Source: Pedobacter ureilyticus (GTDB lineage: Bacteria; Bacteroidota; Bacteroidia; Sphingobacteriales; Sphingobacteriaceae). Taken from it: a DNA stretch of 63,436 nt. Position numbers and translations under genes: made by a program. The stretch covers positions 1 through 63,436 of the forward strand of contig NZ_SSHJ01000023.1 in assembly GCF_005925345.1 (NCBI RefSeq), written 5' to 3'. Under the pieces are notes generated by a model, which did no database searches, was not told the DNA's origin, and saw only the letters and a program-made list of their open reading frames with translations. This document shows positions 47,783 to 57,025 of the stretch, piece after piece. Positions within the stretch are counted from its first letter, which is position 1. Every line of letters starts with the position of its first letter.

Positions 47783-49174
47783 ATGGCGAACAAAAGGACA
47801 ATACCTGTAGTGGCTGTTTTCGATGTAGGTAAGACCAACAAAAAACTGTTTTTATTTGATGAGCACTACCGAGTAGTTTTTGAACGTTCAGCACGCTTTA
47901 TAGAAACGGTAGATGAAGATGGAGAACCCTGTGAAAACCTCGAAAGTTTAAGGCTTTCGGTCTTTGAATCCCTTAAGGAGATATTCAGTCATCCCTTGTT
48001 TGATGTGAAAGCAATCAATTTTGCTTCTTATGGTGCCAGTCTGGTGTATATTAATGAGGAGGGTGAACCCTTAGCGCCGTTATATAACTACCTAAAACCC
48101 TATCCAGAGAAACTTAAACAGGAATTTTATCAAAAATATGGTGGAGAAATAGAATTCGCATCACTTACGGCCTCTCCGGTGTTGGGCAGCCTTAACTCTG
48201 GGATGCAGTTCTATCGTCTCAAAATGGAAAAGCCAGAGATTTATGCACAGGTACAATATGCCTTGCACCTGCCTCAGTACCTTAGCTATCTGATTAGTGG
48301 TGTAGCCTATACCGATAAAACGAGTTTAGGTTGCCATACCAATCTATGGAATTTTGATAAACAAGATTATCATGCTTGGGTAGCTGAAGAAGGAATATTG
48401 GAAAAAATGGCTCCAATAGTTTCATCAGATCATGTTACTTCGGCTATTTTTACGGGAAGCAAACATGCCGTTGGAGTGGGGCTGCACGATAGTTCCTCGG
48501 CTTTAATACCTTACTTGGTGTCGTTTAAAGAACCTTTTGTACTGCTTTCTACCGGAACTTGGTGTATTAGTTTGAACCCATTTAATCAACAACCTCTCAC
48601 CACGGATGAGCTGTCTAATGATGTTCTTTGTTACATGCAATATCAGGGCATTCCTGTGAAAGCATCAAGATTGTTCTCGGGATATAATTATGAACAACAG
48701 ATCAAGCGTATTGCTTTGCATTTTAAAACCGATATTACAGCATTTAGGAATGCTGTTTTTCGTCCAGATTATGTTGCTTTGTTATTGGAAAAATACGGGA
48801 ATAAAGTTAATATTAATTGGAAGGAGCTTCAATTCGCCAGCAGGAACCTAAGTGCTTATGAAAATGTATGGCTTGCCTATCATCATCTAATGATGGATTT
48901 AGTAAGTCAACAATACCACTCTACCCAATTGGTGGTAGTTGGCACCAATGCTAAACGTATTTTTGTCGACGGCGGTTTTAGCCGAAACGTGGTATTTATG
49001 AATTTATTAGCCATCACTTTTCCAGAGGTGGAAGTATATGCAGCTTACATGCCTCAAGCTACAGCTATGGGTGCTGCTTTAGCCATACACAAAAGCTGGA
49101 ATACCCAGCCATTGCCAAATAATATCATAGACCTTAAGCTATACACTCCAGTTCAAATAAAAGTAAATTCATGA
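47783..49174 (+). CDS. FGGY carbohydrate kinase (rhamnulokinase role)
   Basis: 463 residues. FGGY kinase fold: VVAVFDVGKTNKKLFLFD (phosphate-1 motif near the N-terminus), INFASYGASLVYIN, FVLLSTGTWCISLNPF (phosphate-2), and IFVDGGFSRNVVFMNLLA with MPQATAMGAALA (adenosine and connect motifs). It should phosphorylate L-rhamnulose to the 1-phosphate given its place between isomerase and RhaEW product flow. It is shorter and diverged compared with E. coli RhaB. Overlaps the next gene by 4 bp (ATGA), so translation is coupled. Confidence 0.83.
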   Translation: MANKRTIPVVAVFDVGKTNKKLFLFDEHYRVVFERSARFIETVDEDGEPCENLESLRLSVFESLKEIFSHPLFDVKAINFASYGASLVYINEEGEPLAPLYNYLKPYPEKLKQEFYQKYGGEIEFASLTASPVLGSLNSGMQFYRLKMEKPEIYAQVQYALHLPQYLSYLISGVAYTDKTSLGCHTNLWNFDKQDYHAWVAEEGILEKMAPIVSSDHVTSAIFTGSKHAVGVGLHDSSSALIPYLVSFKEPFVLLSTGTWCISLNPFNQQPLTTDELSNDVLCYMQYQGIPVKASRLFSGYNYEQQIKRIALHFKTDITAFRNAVFRPDYVALLLEKYGNKVNINWKELQFASRNLSAYENVWLAYHHLMMDLVSQQYHSTQLVVVGTNAKRIFVDGGFSRNVVFMNLLAITFPEVEVYAAYMPQATAMGAALAIHKSWNTQPLPNNIIDLKLYTPVQIKVNS

Positions 49175-50313
49175 ATTTAGATTATAACCAATCTTATCCC
49201 GGTATAGATGACCTAAGAAACAGAGCCAAAAGTAAGATTCCTCGTTTTGCCTTCGAATATCTAGATGGCGGCTGTAATGAAGATGTGAATTTATATCGCA
49301 ATACCGCAGAGTTGCGTAATATTCAGCTAAAGCCTATTTATCTTAATGAGTATACCGGGGTAGATATGAGTACAACTTTGTTTGGCAAGACTTATTCTGC
49401 TCCATTTGGGGTGGCTCCAGTTGGATTGCAGGGCCTGATTTGGCCTAATTCACCAAATATTTTGGCAAAGGCCGCACATAAGCATAATGTCCCCTTTATA
49501 CTCAGTACGGTAACCACCAGTGCTATTGAAGATATTGCAAAAATTACCGAAGGCAATTTTTGGTATCAGCTTTACCATCCGGCAGAAGAAAAACTGAGAG
49601 ATGATATTATCCGAAGGCTAAAAGAAGTAGAATGCGATGTTTTAGTTATTCTATCTGATGTGCCAACATTTGGTTTCAGACCACGAGATATCCGTAATGG
49701 ATTGGCTATGCCACCGCGTATGACTTTAAACAATATTGTTCAGATTATGGGTCGACCGCATTGGGCCTTGCAGACTTTAATACACGGCACACCTTCTTTT
49801 GCTACCATTAAACCTTATATGCCAAAGGGCTTAGATATAAAACAACTAGGGGCTTTTATGGATAGAACATTTTCTGGGAGATTAAATAGAGAGAGAATAG
49901 CTGCCATTAGAGACCAATGGAAGGGTAAATTAGTTATTAAAGGAATTGCCAGTGCTGAAGATGCACAGCTTGCTATTGATTTAGGGCTAGATGGTATTAT
50001 TGTTTCCAACCACGGTGGGAGGCAATTAGACGCGGCGGAATCGGCTATAAAATCGTTAACGGATTTATTGCCATTTAAGGACAAGATAACTATGATGATG
50101 GACAGCGGGATTCGTTCTGGAGCAGACATTGGTAGAGCATTGGCTGCTGGAGCAGATTTCACTTTCTTAGGAAGGACATTTATGTATAGTGTTGCTGCAC
50201 TTGGTAATCAAGGAGGGCAACATGCCATGGCAATTCTAAAAAGTCAATTAAAACAGGTAATGGAGCAAGTTTGCTGTCAACATGTTTCTGGTCTTACAAA
50301 TCGGAAAGTTTGA
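49171..50313 (+). CDS. FMN-dependent L-lactate dehydrogenase (alpha-hydroxyacid oxidase family)
   Basis: 380 residues. TIM-barrel FMN enzyme: IPRFAFEYLDGGCNEDVNLYRN, PFGVAPVGLQGLIWP, FWYQLYHPAEE, LVIKGIASAEDAQLAIDLGLDGIIVSNHGGRQLD with catalytic His281 and substrate-binding Arg284, then MMDSGIRSGADIGRALAAGADFTFLGRTFMY. Should oxidise L-lactate, the end product of RhaEW, to pyruvate, which completes the rhamnose route. Could also accept other 2-hydroxyacids. Confidence 0.85.
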   Translation: MNLDYNQSYPGIDDLRNRAKSKIPRFAFEYLDGGCNEDVNLYRNTAELRNIQLKPIYLNEYTGVDMSTTLFGKTYSAPFGVAPVGLQGLIWPNSPNILAKAAHKHNVPFILSTVTTSAIEDIAKITEGNFWYQLYHPAEEKLRDDIIRRLKEVECDVLVILSDVPTFGFRPRDIRNGLAMPPRMTLNNIVQIMGRPHWALQTLIHGTPSFATIKPYMPKGLDIKQLGAFMDRTFSGRLNRERIAAIRDQWKGKLVIKGIASAEDAQLAIDLGLDGIIVSNHGGRQLDAAESAIKSLTDLLPFKDKITMMMDSGIRSGADIGRALAAGADFTFLGRTFMYSVAALGNQGGQHAMAILKSQLKQVMEQVCCQHVSGLTNRKV

Positions 50314-50419
50314 AAACGAAAACTATTACTGACAAGTAATTCTAGGACGAGACAGTAAGGAAAAGCCTGGAAATAGGAGGGGAATCTAAACCACGAAAAT
50401 GCCGAATAATAACTAGGTC

Positions 50420-53248
50420 ATGGCAAATATTGCAAAGTTTTTAAGTTTAATACTTCCAAAAGATCAGATAAAGACCAACCTAATAGATTTGGTATCTTAT
50501 GCATCAGATGCAGGCTTTTATTGCTTACGTCCTAAAGCAGTGGTATTGCCGAAATCGGAAGAAGAGATAATCAAGTTATTTGATTTTTCTAGAGAACATC
50601 AAATACCCTTGGTATTCCGGGCTGCCGGTACCAGTCTGTCCGGCCAGGCCATTACAGATGGAATACTTGTTGACCTTAGCCAGCACTGGGATAAAATACA
50701 GGTAGAAGGCAATGGGGCATTTGTAAGGGTTCAGCCCGGAGCGATCGGATCCGTAGTCAATGCCCATTTGAACAAATATGGCAGAAAAATAGGACCCGAT
50801 CCCGCTAGTATAAATTCTGCGATGATGGGAGGTATTTTGTCAAACAATGCCAGTGGAATGTGCTGTGGGGTGAGTAATAATTCCTATCATACCATAAAAT
50901 ACATTCGTTTCGTCTTGCCTAATGGTAAAAGCTATAGCACCGAAATTGGTATCGATTATGAGCGTTTTAAGCAGGAATGTTCTATCCTCTATCATCAATT
51001 ATTAGCGTTAAGATTTCAACTCATAAAAAGGACCGAAATATTCGAAAGGATAAGGAGCAAATATCGTACAAAAAATACTGTAGGGTATTCGATAAATGCT
51101 TTTATAGATTTTACGGAACCATTAGATATTCTTGCCCATTTATTGATAGGGGCGGAGGGAACGCTAGGATTTATAGCCGAAGCGGTGATGGAAACAATTC
51201 CAGATCATCCAACAAAATCTACGGCGTTATTATATTTTACAGATATTTGTTCGGCCTGCAAAGCTATAGTCCCATTGACTAGATCAGGTGCGGCTGCTGT
51301 TGAATTAATGGATAGGGCATCGCTTCGGTCTATCGAAGATATTTCGGGGATACCGGCCATTATCAAAACACTTCCAGAAACAGCGGCCGCATTGCTCATA
51401 GAGTATCAGGGGGAAAATTCTTTAGAAACACAAACAAAGATTGATAGCTTCCTTTCGATAGTTGCCCAGTTGGAACTGTTAAACGAAGCTTCGTTTACTT
51501 CGATCCCCCACGAGCAAGCATTACTATGGAAAGTACGGAAAGGAATGTTCCCTGCTGTTGGGGCGGTGAGAGCAAGCGGAACAACGGTGATACTGGAAGA
51601 CGTAGCGTTTCCCGTAGAAAAATTAGGGGATGCAATAATAGATTTACAGGGGCTGTTTGGAAAATATGATTATCAAAAGGCGATTATCTTCGGCCATGCC
51701 AAAGATGGAAATATTCATTTCGTCGTTACTCAATCTTTTGACACCAAAGAGGAAGTGCAAAGATATGCCGATTTTTTAGATGAAGTGGTGGAACTGGTTG
51801 TAAAGAAATATGACGGGGCTCTAAAAGCTGAACACGGAACAGGGCGCAATATGGCACCATTTGTAGAAACTGAATGGGGCGGCGAGATTTATCAGATCAT
51901 GAGATCTTTAAAAGAGTTAATAGACCCAGAAAATTTTTTAAATCCTGGTGTGATCATCAATTCAGACAAAAAAGCTCATATTTCAAACCTTAAAGAGCTC
52001 CCAAAAGTAGAGGAAGAAGTAGACCGTTGCATGGAGTGTGGTTTTTGTGAACATAAATGTCCCAGCAGAAACCTTACCCTAACGCCTAGAAGAAGAATTG
52101 TGATAAGACGAGAACTACAGAAGTTTAAGCGCCAAAATAATAGAAAGGATTATAAGACATTGTTAAACGAGTACCAGTATCATGGACTTGATACCTGCGC
52201 TGTAGATGGACTTTGTGCAACGGCATGTCCGGTAGATATAGATACCGGCGATCTGGTAAAACGTCTACGTAGGGAAAATCACTCGGTAATAGCAAATAAG
52301 ATCGCATTGCAAACAGCGAAACATTTCAAGGCGGTATCAGGAATCATAAGGTTCGCATTGGCCTCTGGTATACTTGCCAATAAAATAATTGGGGGAAAAA
52401 CCATGTTCCGTTTTACCAAGGGCATAAGGAAAATAGTGCCATCCTTTCCGTTATGGTCAAGCCAGCTAGCGTTGGCAAAGGCCATTCCACAGACAAACGA
52501 AAAACAAGGCCTAATGGCTAAGGTTGTGTACTTTCCGACATGTATTTCCAGGATAATGGGCGATGTGGACAGAGATGAAAAAGGAGTGATGCAGTTATTT
52601 TTGGATGTTTCAAAAAAGGCAGATATCGCAGTGATTATTCCAATGAGTATACAGACACAATGCTGTGGGCAGATCTATTCGTCAAAAGGGTTTAAAGACG
52701 CTTACACATACACCGTCAATAAAACCATCAGTGAATTGTGGGAAACGACACAAGGGGGAAGATATCCTGTAGTGCTGGACATTACTTCCTGTACCCAAAC
52801 GCTGACCAATTGTCGCCCTGCATTATCATTAGTAAACAAGAAGAAGTTTGATGCGCTAAAGATTATAGATAGTTTAGCTTATTTACATGATTATATCATG
52901 CCCAAAGTCAGGATATCAAAGAAAAAATCCCGTATCGTTTTACATCCTGTATGTTCATTACAAAAAATGGATGGATTGGATAGAAGATTTACGGCAATTG
53001 CGAAACATTTTGCGGACGAAGTAATGCTGCCTTTGTTCGCTGGCTGCTGTGGAATGGCAGGTGACCGGGGCTTTATCTATCCCGAATTAACGAAGTCGGC
53101 AATGCTTTTGGAGAAGGACGAAGTCTGTTCGTCAAAAGTGTATGAAGGTTACTATTCCTCTTCTAAAACCTGCGAAATGGCACTTTCAGAAGCAATAGGC
53201 GAAAATTATCAGTCTATACTAAAGTTAGCTGATGAATGTACACTCTAG
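50420..53248 (+). CDS. FAD- and Fe-S-binding D-lactate/glycolate dehydrogenase-like protein
   Basis: 942 residues, a GlcD-GlcF-type fusion. FAD domain (about 35-470): VVLPKSEEEIIKLF, PLVFRAAGTSLSGQAI, GRKIGPDPASINSAMMGGILSNNASGM, HAKDGNIHF, and LKAEHGTGRNMAPF. Two 4Fe-4S motifs: CMECGFCEHKCPSR from Cys537 and CAVDGLCATACPVD about 55 residues later. The C-terminal CCG-type region includes TQCCGQIY and FAGCCGMAGDRG. Oxidises a 2-hydroxyacid, most likely D-lactate, passing electrons to the respiratory chain. It follows the L-lactate enzyme by 106 bp, so the operon could handle both enantiomers. Confidence 0.85.
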   Translation: MANIAKFLSLILPKDQIKTNLIDLVSYASDAGFYCLRPKAVVLPKSEEEIIKLFDFSREHQIPLVFRAAGTSLSGQAITDGILVDLSQHWDKIQVEGNGAFVRVQPGAIGSVVNAHLNKYGRKIGPDPASINSAMMGGILSNNASGMCCGVSNNSYHTIKYIRFVLPNGKSYSTEIGIDYERFKQECSILYHQLLALRFQLIKRTEIFERIRSKYRTKNTVGYSINAFIDFTEPLDILAHLLIGAEGTLGFIAEAVMETIPDHPTKSTALLYFTDICSACKAIVPLTRSGAAAVELMDRASLRSIEDISGIPAIIKTLPETAAALLIEYQGENSLETQTKIDSFLSIVAQLELLNEASFTSIPHEQALLWKVRKGMFPAVGAVRASGTTVILEDVAFPVEKLGDAIIDLQGLFGKYDYQKAIIFGHAKDGNIHFVVTQSFDTKEEVQRYADFLDEVVELVVKKYDGALKAEHGTGRNMAPFVETEWGGEIYQIMRSLKELIDPENFLNPGVIINSDKKAHISNLKELPKVEEEVDRCMECGFCEHKCPSRNLTLTPRRRIVIRRELQKFKRQNNRKDYKTLLNEYQYHGLDTCAVDGLCATACPVDIDTGDLVKRLRRENHSVIANKIALQTAKHFKAVSGIIRFALASGILANKIIGGKTMFRFTKGIRKIVPSFPLWSSQLALAKAIPQTNEKQGLMAKVVYFPTCISRIMGDVDRDEKGVMQLFLDVSKKADIAVIIPMSIQTQCCGQIYSSKGFKDAYTYTVNKTISELWETTQGGRYPVVLDITSCTQTLTNCRPALSLVNKKKFDALKIIDSLAYLHDYIMPKVRISKKKSRIVLHPVCSLQKMDGLDRRFTAIAKHFADEVMLPLFAGCCGMAGDRGFIYPELTKSAMLLEKDEVCSSKVYEGYYSSSKTCEMALSEAIGENYQSILKLADECTL

Positions 53249-53338
53249 GAAAGTTAGCTATTGATAGAGTAGATTGAAAACAGTTTTCGTTTTAGAAAAA
53301 GTGATGAAAATGGTGGTGTGCTGATAGTTTGTTAGCTA

Positions 53339-53361
53339 GGGATAACCTAAGCGGCTATCCC
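53339..53361. terminator. Bidirectional terminator hairpin
   Basis: GGGATA (53339-53344) pairs with TATCCC (53356-53361), with an inner CC/GG. It lies between two converging genes (stops at 53248 and 53368) and marks the border between the catabolic operon and the GC-rich block. Confidence 0.45.
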
Positions 53362-53367
53362 GTTTCA

Positions 53368-53763
53368 CTACTGGTTGTAGGAAATAGAAAAAAGCAACTC
53401 TTCGCTTTCCGAGTAACCATTTTGTTCGGAGTAGTTTGCAGACTGTTTTTTGTCCAAATCTAGCAGCTTGCCCCGGTCGCCATTTTCACTTTTTTGTACT
53501 GGTTTGGACATTTTGTGCAAAAGGATGGGCTTTCTGTTTTCTAGAAAAACTTTGGTATCTGCGGCGGCATGGCCAATCCACTGTGGGTCTACGCCATCGA
53601 GGTAATCGAGTTGGTCTTGGTCAAGTTCGAAATACTCGCTGATCCATAAGCTGAAGTCTGATCCTGCGGTGTTGGCCTCTAGTTGTAGGTCTTGGTCGGA
53701 CAATTGGTAAAGAGTGGCGATCAGGTCGGCCGCTCCCTGATCGGTGAATGGGAATTTTTCCAT
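53368..53763 (-). CDS. Hypothetical protein (131 residues)
   Basis: Start chosen at ATG 53763 (MEKFPFTDQGAADLIATLYQ). A longer frame to 54093 is rejected because its extra 110 residues are low-complexity and overlap the LytTR gene. Acidic and soluble: LSDQDLQLEANTAGSDFSLWIS and FELDQDQLDYLDGVDPQWIG, then FLENRKPILLHK, and a polar, probably disordered tail. No signal peptide and no known domain. It is divergent from the LytTR regulator with about 150 bp between them. I do not recognise a function. Confidence 0.6.
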   Translation of the reverse strand: MEKFPFTDQGAADLIATLYQLSDQDLQLEANTAGSDFSLWISEYFELDQDQLDYLDGVDPQWIGHAAADTKVFLENRKPILLHKMSKPVQKSENGDRGKLLDLDKKQSANYSEQNGYSESEELLFSISYNQ

Positions 53764-53910
53764 ATGTGTATTGATTATAATTGCTGAATGGGACAAGGTT
53801 AGGGATTGGTTTTGTAAAGGACAATTTTTGATTGGGGACTGGGTGTTTTGGCTTGGGGAGCGGGGCTTGGGCTTTATTTTTTTATATTTTTTTGATTTTA
53901 ACGTTTTTCG

Positions 53911-54771
53911 ATGGTTAGAGAGGTTGTATATTTCTCCAGGTGGGTGCTTGCTGTTTTGGCTATAGTGGTTTCCCACCATGTGGTGGCTGGAACGCAGGAT
54001 AAGGGTACTTTGGAGATTATCCGGCAGTTGAACTATTATGTGGCGATGGCCTTCAGCTGGCCCTTTACGTATCTGTTGATGTGGTGGATCCATTTTTGTA
54101 TCAAGCGGCTGGATGTGGCGGTGCCGTGGCAGGTGTATTGGCAGCGCAGGTTGGTGTTACAGCTTCTGTTGTGTGTGGGGCTGGTGATACTGGTGGACTT
54201 ATTGGTTGTCCGTTTATATTTTTGGGTCTTTGATAACGATTTTTCGGCCAGTGGCTATATGCGCACAGAGCTGTTGATTATTCTTTGGATGGTGCTGTTC
54301 ATGAACTCTGGGTATACGGCCTGGTTCTTTTCTAGGAACTATTTCCACGGACTGCGGGTGAACAGACACTTGAAAGAGAACTTGGATAGGATGGTTTTGT
54401 CACAGGGGGCATCGCCAATACGTATAGATGCCCGCTTGGGTAATAAGCTGTTACAGGTCTCGCTCGATGAGGTGGCCTGTTTCGAGCGGCATGAGAACAT
54501 CGGTCATGTTCATCTAAAGACGGGCAAGGTATATGTGGTGGAGATGACGATGCCCGCACTTTTGGAGATGTTGGAGGGAAAGGGTTTCTTTCAGATCAAC
54601 CGTTCTGTACTGATCTCCCTTTCTGTGGTGTATGGCTTTGAAAAATTTGGTAGGGCACAGGGAATAGTATTGTTGGTGGAAGGGGTGGGATTGGAGGTTT
54701 CGCTGGTGGTCAGCAGGTCTAGGATGAATGCCTTTAGGGAGGCTTTGGCAAATTTTGGCAATAGCATTTGA
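53911..54771 (+). CDS. Membrane-anchored LytTR-type transcriptional regulator
   Basis: 286 residues. Four hydrophobic segments in the first 150 residues (WVLAVLAIVVSHHVVAG, AFSWPFTYLLMWWI, LVLQLLLCVGLVILVDLLVV, LLIILWMVLFMNSGYTAWFF), then a LytTR DNA-binding domain (about 175-280): VSLDEVACFERHENIGHVHLKTG, KGFFQINRSVLISLSVV. There is no receiver domain, so the membrane part probably senses the signal itself or is controlled by a partner. It is the first of a same-strand series with LuxR, MauE-like and DUF6520-like genes. GC-rich codons like the rest of the block. Confidence 0.83.
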   Translation: MVREVVYFSRWVLAVLAIVVSHHVVAGTQDKGTLEIIRQLNYYVAMAFSWPFTYLLMWWIHFCIKRLDVAVPWQVYWQRRLVLQLLLCVGLVILVDLLVVRLYFWVFDNDFSASGYMRTELLIILWMVLFMNSGYTAWFFSRNYFHGLRVNRHLKENLDRMVLSQGASPIRIDARLGNKLLQVSLDEVACFERHENIGHVHLKTGKVYVVEMTMPALLEMLEGKGFFQINRSVLISLSVVYGFEKFGRAQGIVLLVEGVGLEVSLVVSRSRMNAFREALANFGNSI

Positions 54772-54887
54772 TTGGTGCCGTTGGCGTTGTTAATATGACC
54801 ACTGGACAATCTATCTAGTCTGATCTGTGGAAATAGAGAATAAATTGCGCTTGCCGAATTGTAACGGAATAACTCTTGATCCCATTT

Positions 54888-55820
54888 ATGCAGTTATCTT
54901 CTCTTTTTATATCCTTGGACCATTTGGTTATGCTTGTCCTGCTATTTGCTGGTTGCTTTTACCAATTGGCGGTCTTTTTGTACAGTCCGGGTCAGGTTTG
55001 GCGTATCTGGCAAGTGTTGCTATGGGGCGTGTTGATGAGCTATAATGTGGTATCTGTTATATTCCCAAATGAGGAATTGCCTGTTCCACTTTCCCTGCAA
55101 TATATTTTTCGCTATGGTGTCGGTTTTCTTTTGGGGAGTTGTTTTCCGCTATATTTCTATAAGGCACACGGCATAACGGAATTCGCCATTCATGTGAGGT
55201 TCGGTCTTCCGGTCTGTTATGGTCTTCCGTTTCTATTGTTTTTTGTTATCATGTTTCCTCTAGGCAAAGACTTGGAGCTGATCCTCTATTGGGTAATGGC
55301 GTTGCCCGTAATATATACCTATTCCCTGTTTGGAGTACTGTCATTGGCCGTGTATCGAAAGTTTGGGGAAAAGGGGCGGCTGCATTTTGATGGTAACTTG
55401 GAGGAACTACTGTTGTCCTGTATTTCTGTGGCGCCCTGGTTAGTTGCCAGTTTGTTTGTTTATTTGAAGGTAGATCCTTGGGTGGAACTGTGGTGTACGA
55501 ATATCGGATTTCTATTGGTTTGGCTGCTGATAGTGGCCAGGGACGTCCGTCGGAAGGTGGTGGAACTTCGTCTTTCCGTCCACCATTCTGTGGAGCAGCA
55601 GCTGACTTTCCAAGATAGCTGTTTTGCATACGGATTGAGCAAAAGGGAGGTGGAAGTGGCGGAACTTTTGTGTGCGGGATTGACGTATAGGGAAATCGGC
55701 GAGCAGCTTTATATTTCTCTGCATACGGTGGACAACCATGTTAGGCACATCTTTGCCAAGGTTGAGGTCAATCGGAAGATGGATTTGTTGGCAAAGTTGC
55801 GTCCAGATGGAAATGGCTAG
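54888..55820 (+). CDS. Membrane-anchored LuxR-type transcriptional regulator
   Basis: 310 residues from ATG 54888; a TTG four codons upstream is possible. Six to seven hydrophobic segments occupy 1-215, then a LuxR helix-turn-helix at the C-terminus (about 242-303): LSKREVEVAELLCAGLTYRE, IGEQLYISLHTVDNHVRHIF. No receiver or PAS domain. The same logic as the LytTR gene before it, with a membrane sensor fused directly to DNA binding, so the pair may form a two-step or alternative regulator set for the downstream membrane and exported proteins. Confidence 0.82.
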   Translation: MQLSSLFISLDHLVMLVLLFAGCFYQLAVFLYSPGQVWRIWQVLLWGVLMSYNVVSVIFPNEELPVPLSLQYIFRYGVGFLLGSCFPLYFYKAHGITEFAIHVRFGLPVCYGLPFLLFFVIMFPLGKDLELILYWVMALPVIYTYSLFGVLSLAVYRKFGEKGRLHFDGNLEELLLSCISVAPWLVASLFVYLKVDPWVELWCTNIGFLLVWLLIVARDVRRKVVELRLSVHHSVEQQLTFQDSCFAYGLSKREVEVAELLCAGLTYREIGEQLYISLHTVDNHVRHIFAKVEVNRKMDLLAKLRPDGNG

Positions 55821-55828
55821 CACCATGG

Positions 55829-55871
55829 CGTGACTTCACTATTTTCCAAAATGACGTGTTTCCACTATTTT
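55829..55871 (+). promoter_or_regulatory. Imperfect direct repeat before the MauE-like gene
   Basis: CGTGACTTCACTATTTT (55829-55845) and CGTGTTTCCACTATTTT (55855-55871) agree at 14 of 17 positions, 26 bp apart. Candidate binding site for one of the two regulators encoded just upstream. Confidence 0.4.
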
Positions 55872-55929
55872 TTCAGATTTGTTAAGGCGATAATATTGTC
55901 TCGGAAACGGCGATGTGCCGATATTTGAG

Positions 55930-56418
55930 ATGGTTTTATTTGATGTTGGACGTTTGGATTGCAAGGCGCAGCGTAGGCTCCAGTGGATAGCGGCTGCTTT
56001 TGTACTGTTGCTTGCCTATGCGGCTTTGAGCAAGCTGACGAACTATGGAGTTGCCAGAAGGGCGATGTTGGTGCAGGTGTTTTCAAGGGAGATGGCCCTG
56101 ACCTTGGTATGGCTGGTGCCTGTGGTGGAGCTGTTAGTCGTACTGTTGCTGTTGTTTGTCCGGACGAGGCTACTGGGGCTTTGGCTAGCAACCTTATTGA
56201 TGCTTTCGTTCAGTGTATACCTGATTATAGCCTATTTGGGTGGGTTTGGAAAGGTTCCCTGTGGTTGTGGAGGGATCTTGGGCAAGATGGGGTATAGCGT
56301 GCATTTGGTCTTCAATCTATGTTTTGTGGCTTTAGGTGTTTGGGGTATCGTCATTGCAATAAAAGGGAATTTAATTGATAAAAGTGTTCACTTGGGGGAA
56401 AGGAGGTCCGAAAAATAA
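55930..56418 (+). CDS. MauE/DoxX-like membrane protein with PCGCGG motif
   Basis: 162 residues from ATG 55930 (a GTG at 55915 would add five). Four hydrophobic helices. The loop before the last helix has KVPCGCGGILGKMGYSVH (Cys pair at about 111 and 113), and GVARRAMLVQVFSREM lies in the first loop. This is the MauE-type pattern found near redox and thioredoxin-like partners. MauE family members are linked to disulfide handling in the periplasm. A role in oxidising or reducing the two-Cys DUF6520-like protein encoded next is plausible, with the TlpA-like protein encoded at 61635 as another partner. Confidence 0.72.
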   Translation: MVLFDVGRLDCKAQRRLQWIAAAFVLLLAYAALSKLTNYGVARRAMLVQVFSREMALTLVWLVPVVELLVVLLLLFVRTRLLGLWLATLLMLSFSVYLIIAYLGGFGKVPCGCGGILGKMGYSVHLVFNLCFVALGVWGIVIAIKGNLIDKSVHLGERRSEK

Positions 56419-56547
56419 TGGATGAATACTTTGGGAATGGATCTGCCCATTTTGTAAATGAACTTTAATCCGGCTAGTCTTAGAGGTCTCCAGGAAGCCT
56501 GGCAATAATCGACCGCCCCTTGGGGCACAAAACTAAAAAATAAGAAG

Positions 56548-56949
56548 ATGAAAACTTTAAAAACAACATTGAAAACAAATCTATTGGGTGTGTTGGCATT
56601 GATTGCCGCTTTTACTTTGGTGCTGGGCATGAGTGCCTTTACTTCAGATCAAAGCAAACGTGATACCTATACGTTCTATTATGACGGGCCGGTTCCCGCA
56701 TTAGCTAGCGATGTGGAGGAAGAGGGCAATTGGGCTTTGGATACCGAAGGACTGGAATGCAATACGGATTTTGAACTGGCCTGTACCATCACTATCGATG
56801 AGGCCTATGTGGATGATAGTGATCCAATGGATATCAAACTGGATGCTTCTGCCAATCTTGGAGCCACGCAGGTTGGGGCGAACGCCTATTTGAGCAGTTC
56901 GGCAGATACCAATGCAGATATTATCAATCAGGCTGCACCTCAGCAATAA
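56548..56949 (+). CDS. DUF6520-like small exported protein
   Basis: 133 residues. Hydrophobic signal segment LLGVLALIAAFTLVLGMSAF (12-31). The mature part is short and acidic with two Cys (Cys71 in GLECNTDF and Cys79 in ELACTITI), a GNWALDTEG segment, and a Ser/Ala/Asn-rich C-terminus (NAYLSSSADTNADIINQAA). Matches the style of DUF6520 proteins of Sphingobacteria and Flavobacteria, which sit next to SusC/D, TlpA and MauE-type genes; function unknown. Followed by a perfect terminator, so it ends this transcription unit. Confidence 0.65.
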   Translation: MKTLKTTLKTNLLGVLALIAAFTLVLGMSAFTSDQSKRDTYTFYYDGPVPALASDVEEEGNWALDTEGLECNTDFELACTITIDEAYVDDSDPMDIKLDASANLGATQVGANAYLSSSADTNADIINQAAPQQ

Positions 56950-56981
56950 GGTCAGTATCCTTTTGCTTGGGGCATGGAAGT

Positions 56982-57010
56982 GGGGACGGTTTGTCGTCCC
57001 CGCTTTTTTT
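56982..57010 (+). terminator. Rho-independent terminator after the DUF6520-like gene
   Basis: GGGGACG (56982-56988) with CGTCCCC (56995-57001), 6-nt loop, then GC and seven T. Confidence 0.8.
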
Positions 57011-57025
57011 GTCTGTCACTTTGTT

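Noticed and set aside
53764..54093. Minus-strand extension of the 131-residue gene (110 extra residues)
   Set aside because: Low-complexity basic/polar sequence, overlaps the LytTR gene on the other strand, and ATG 53763 gives a clean protein start.
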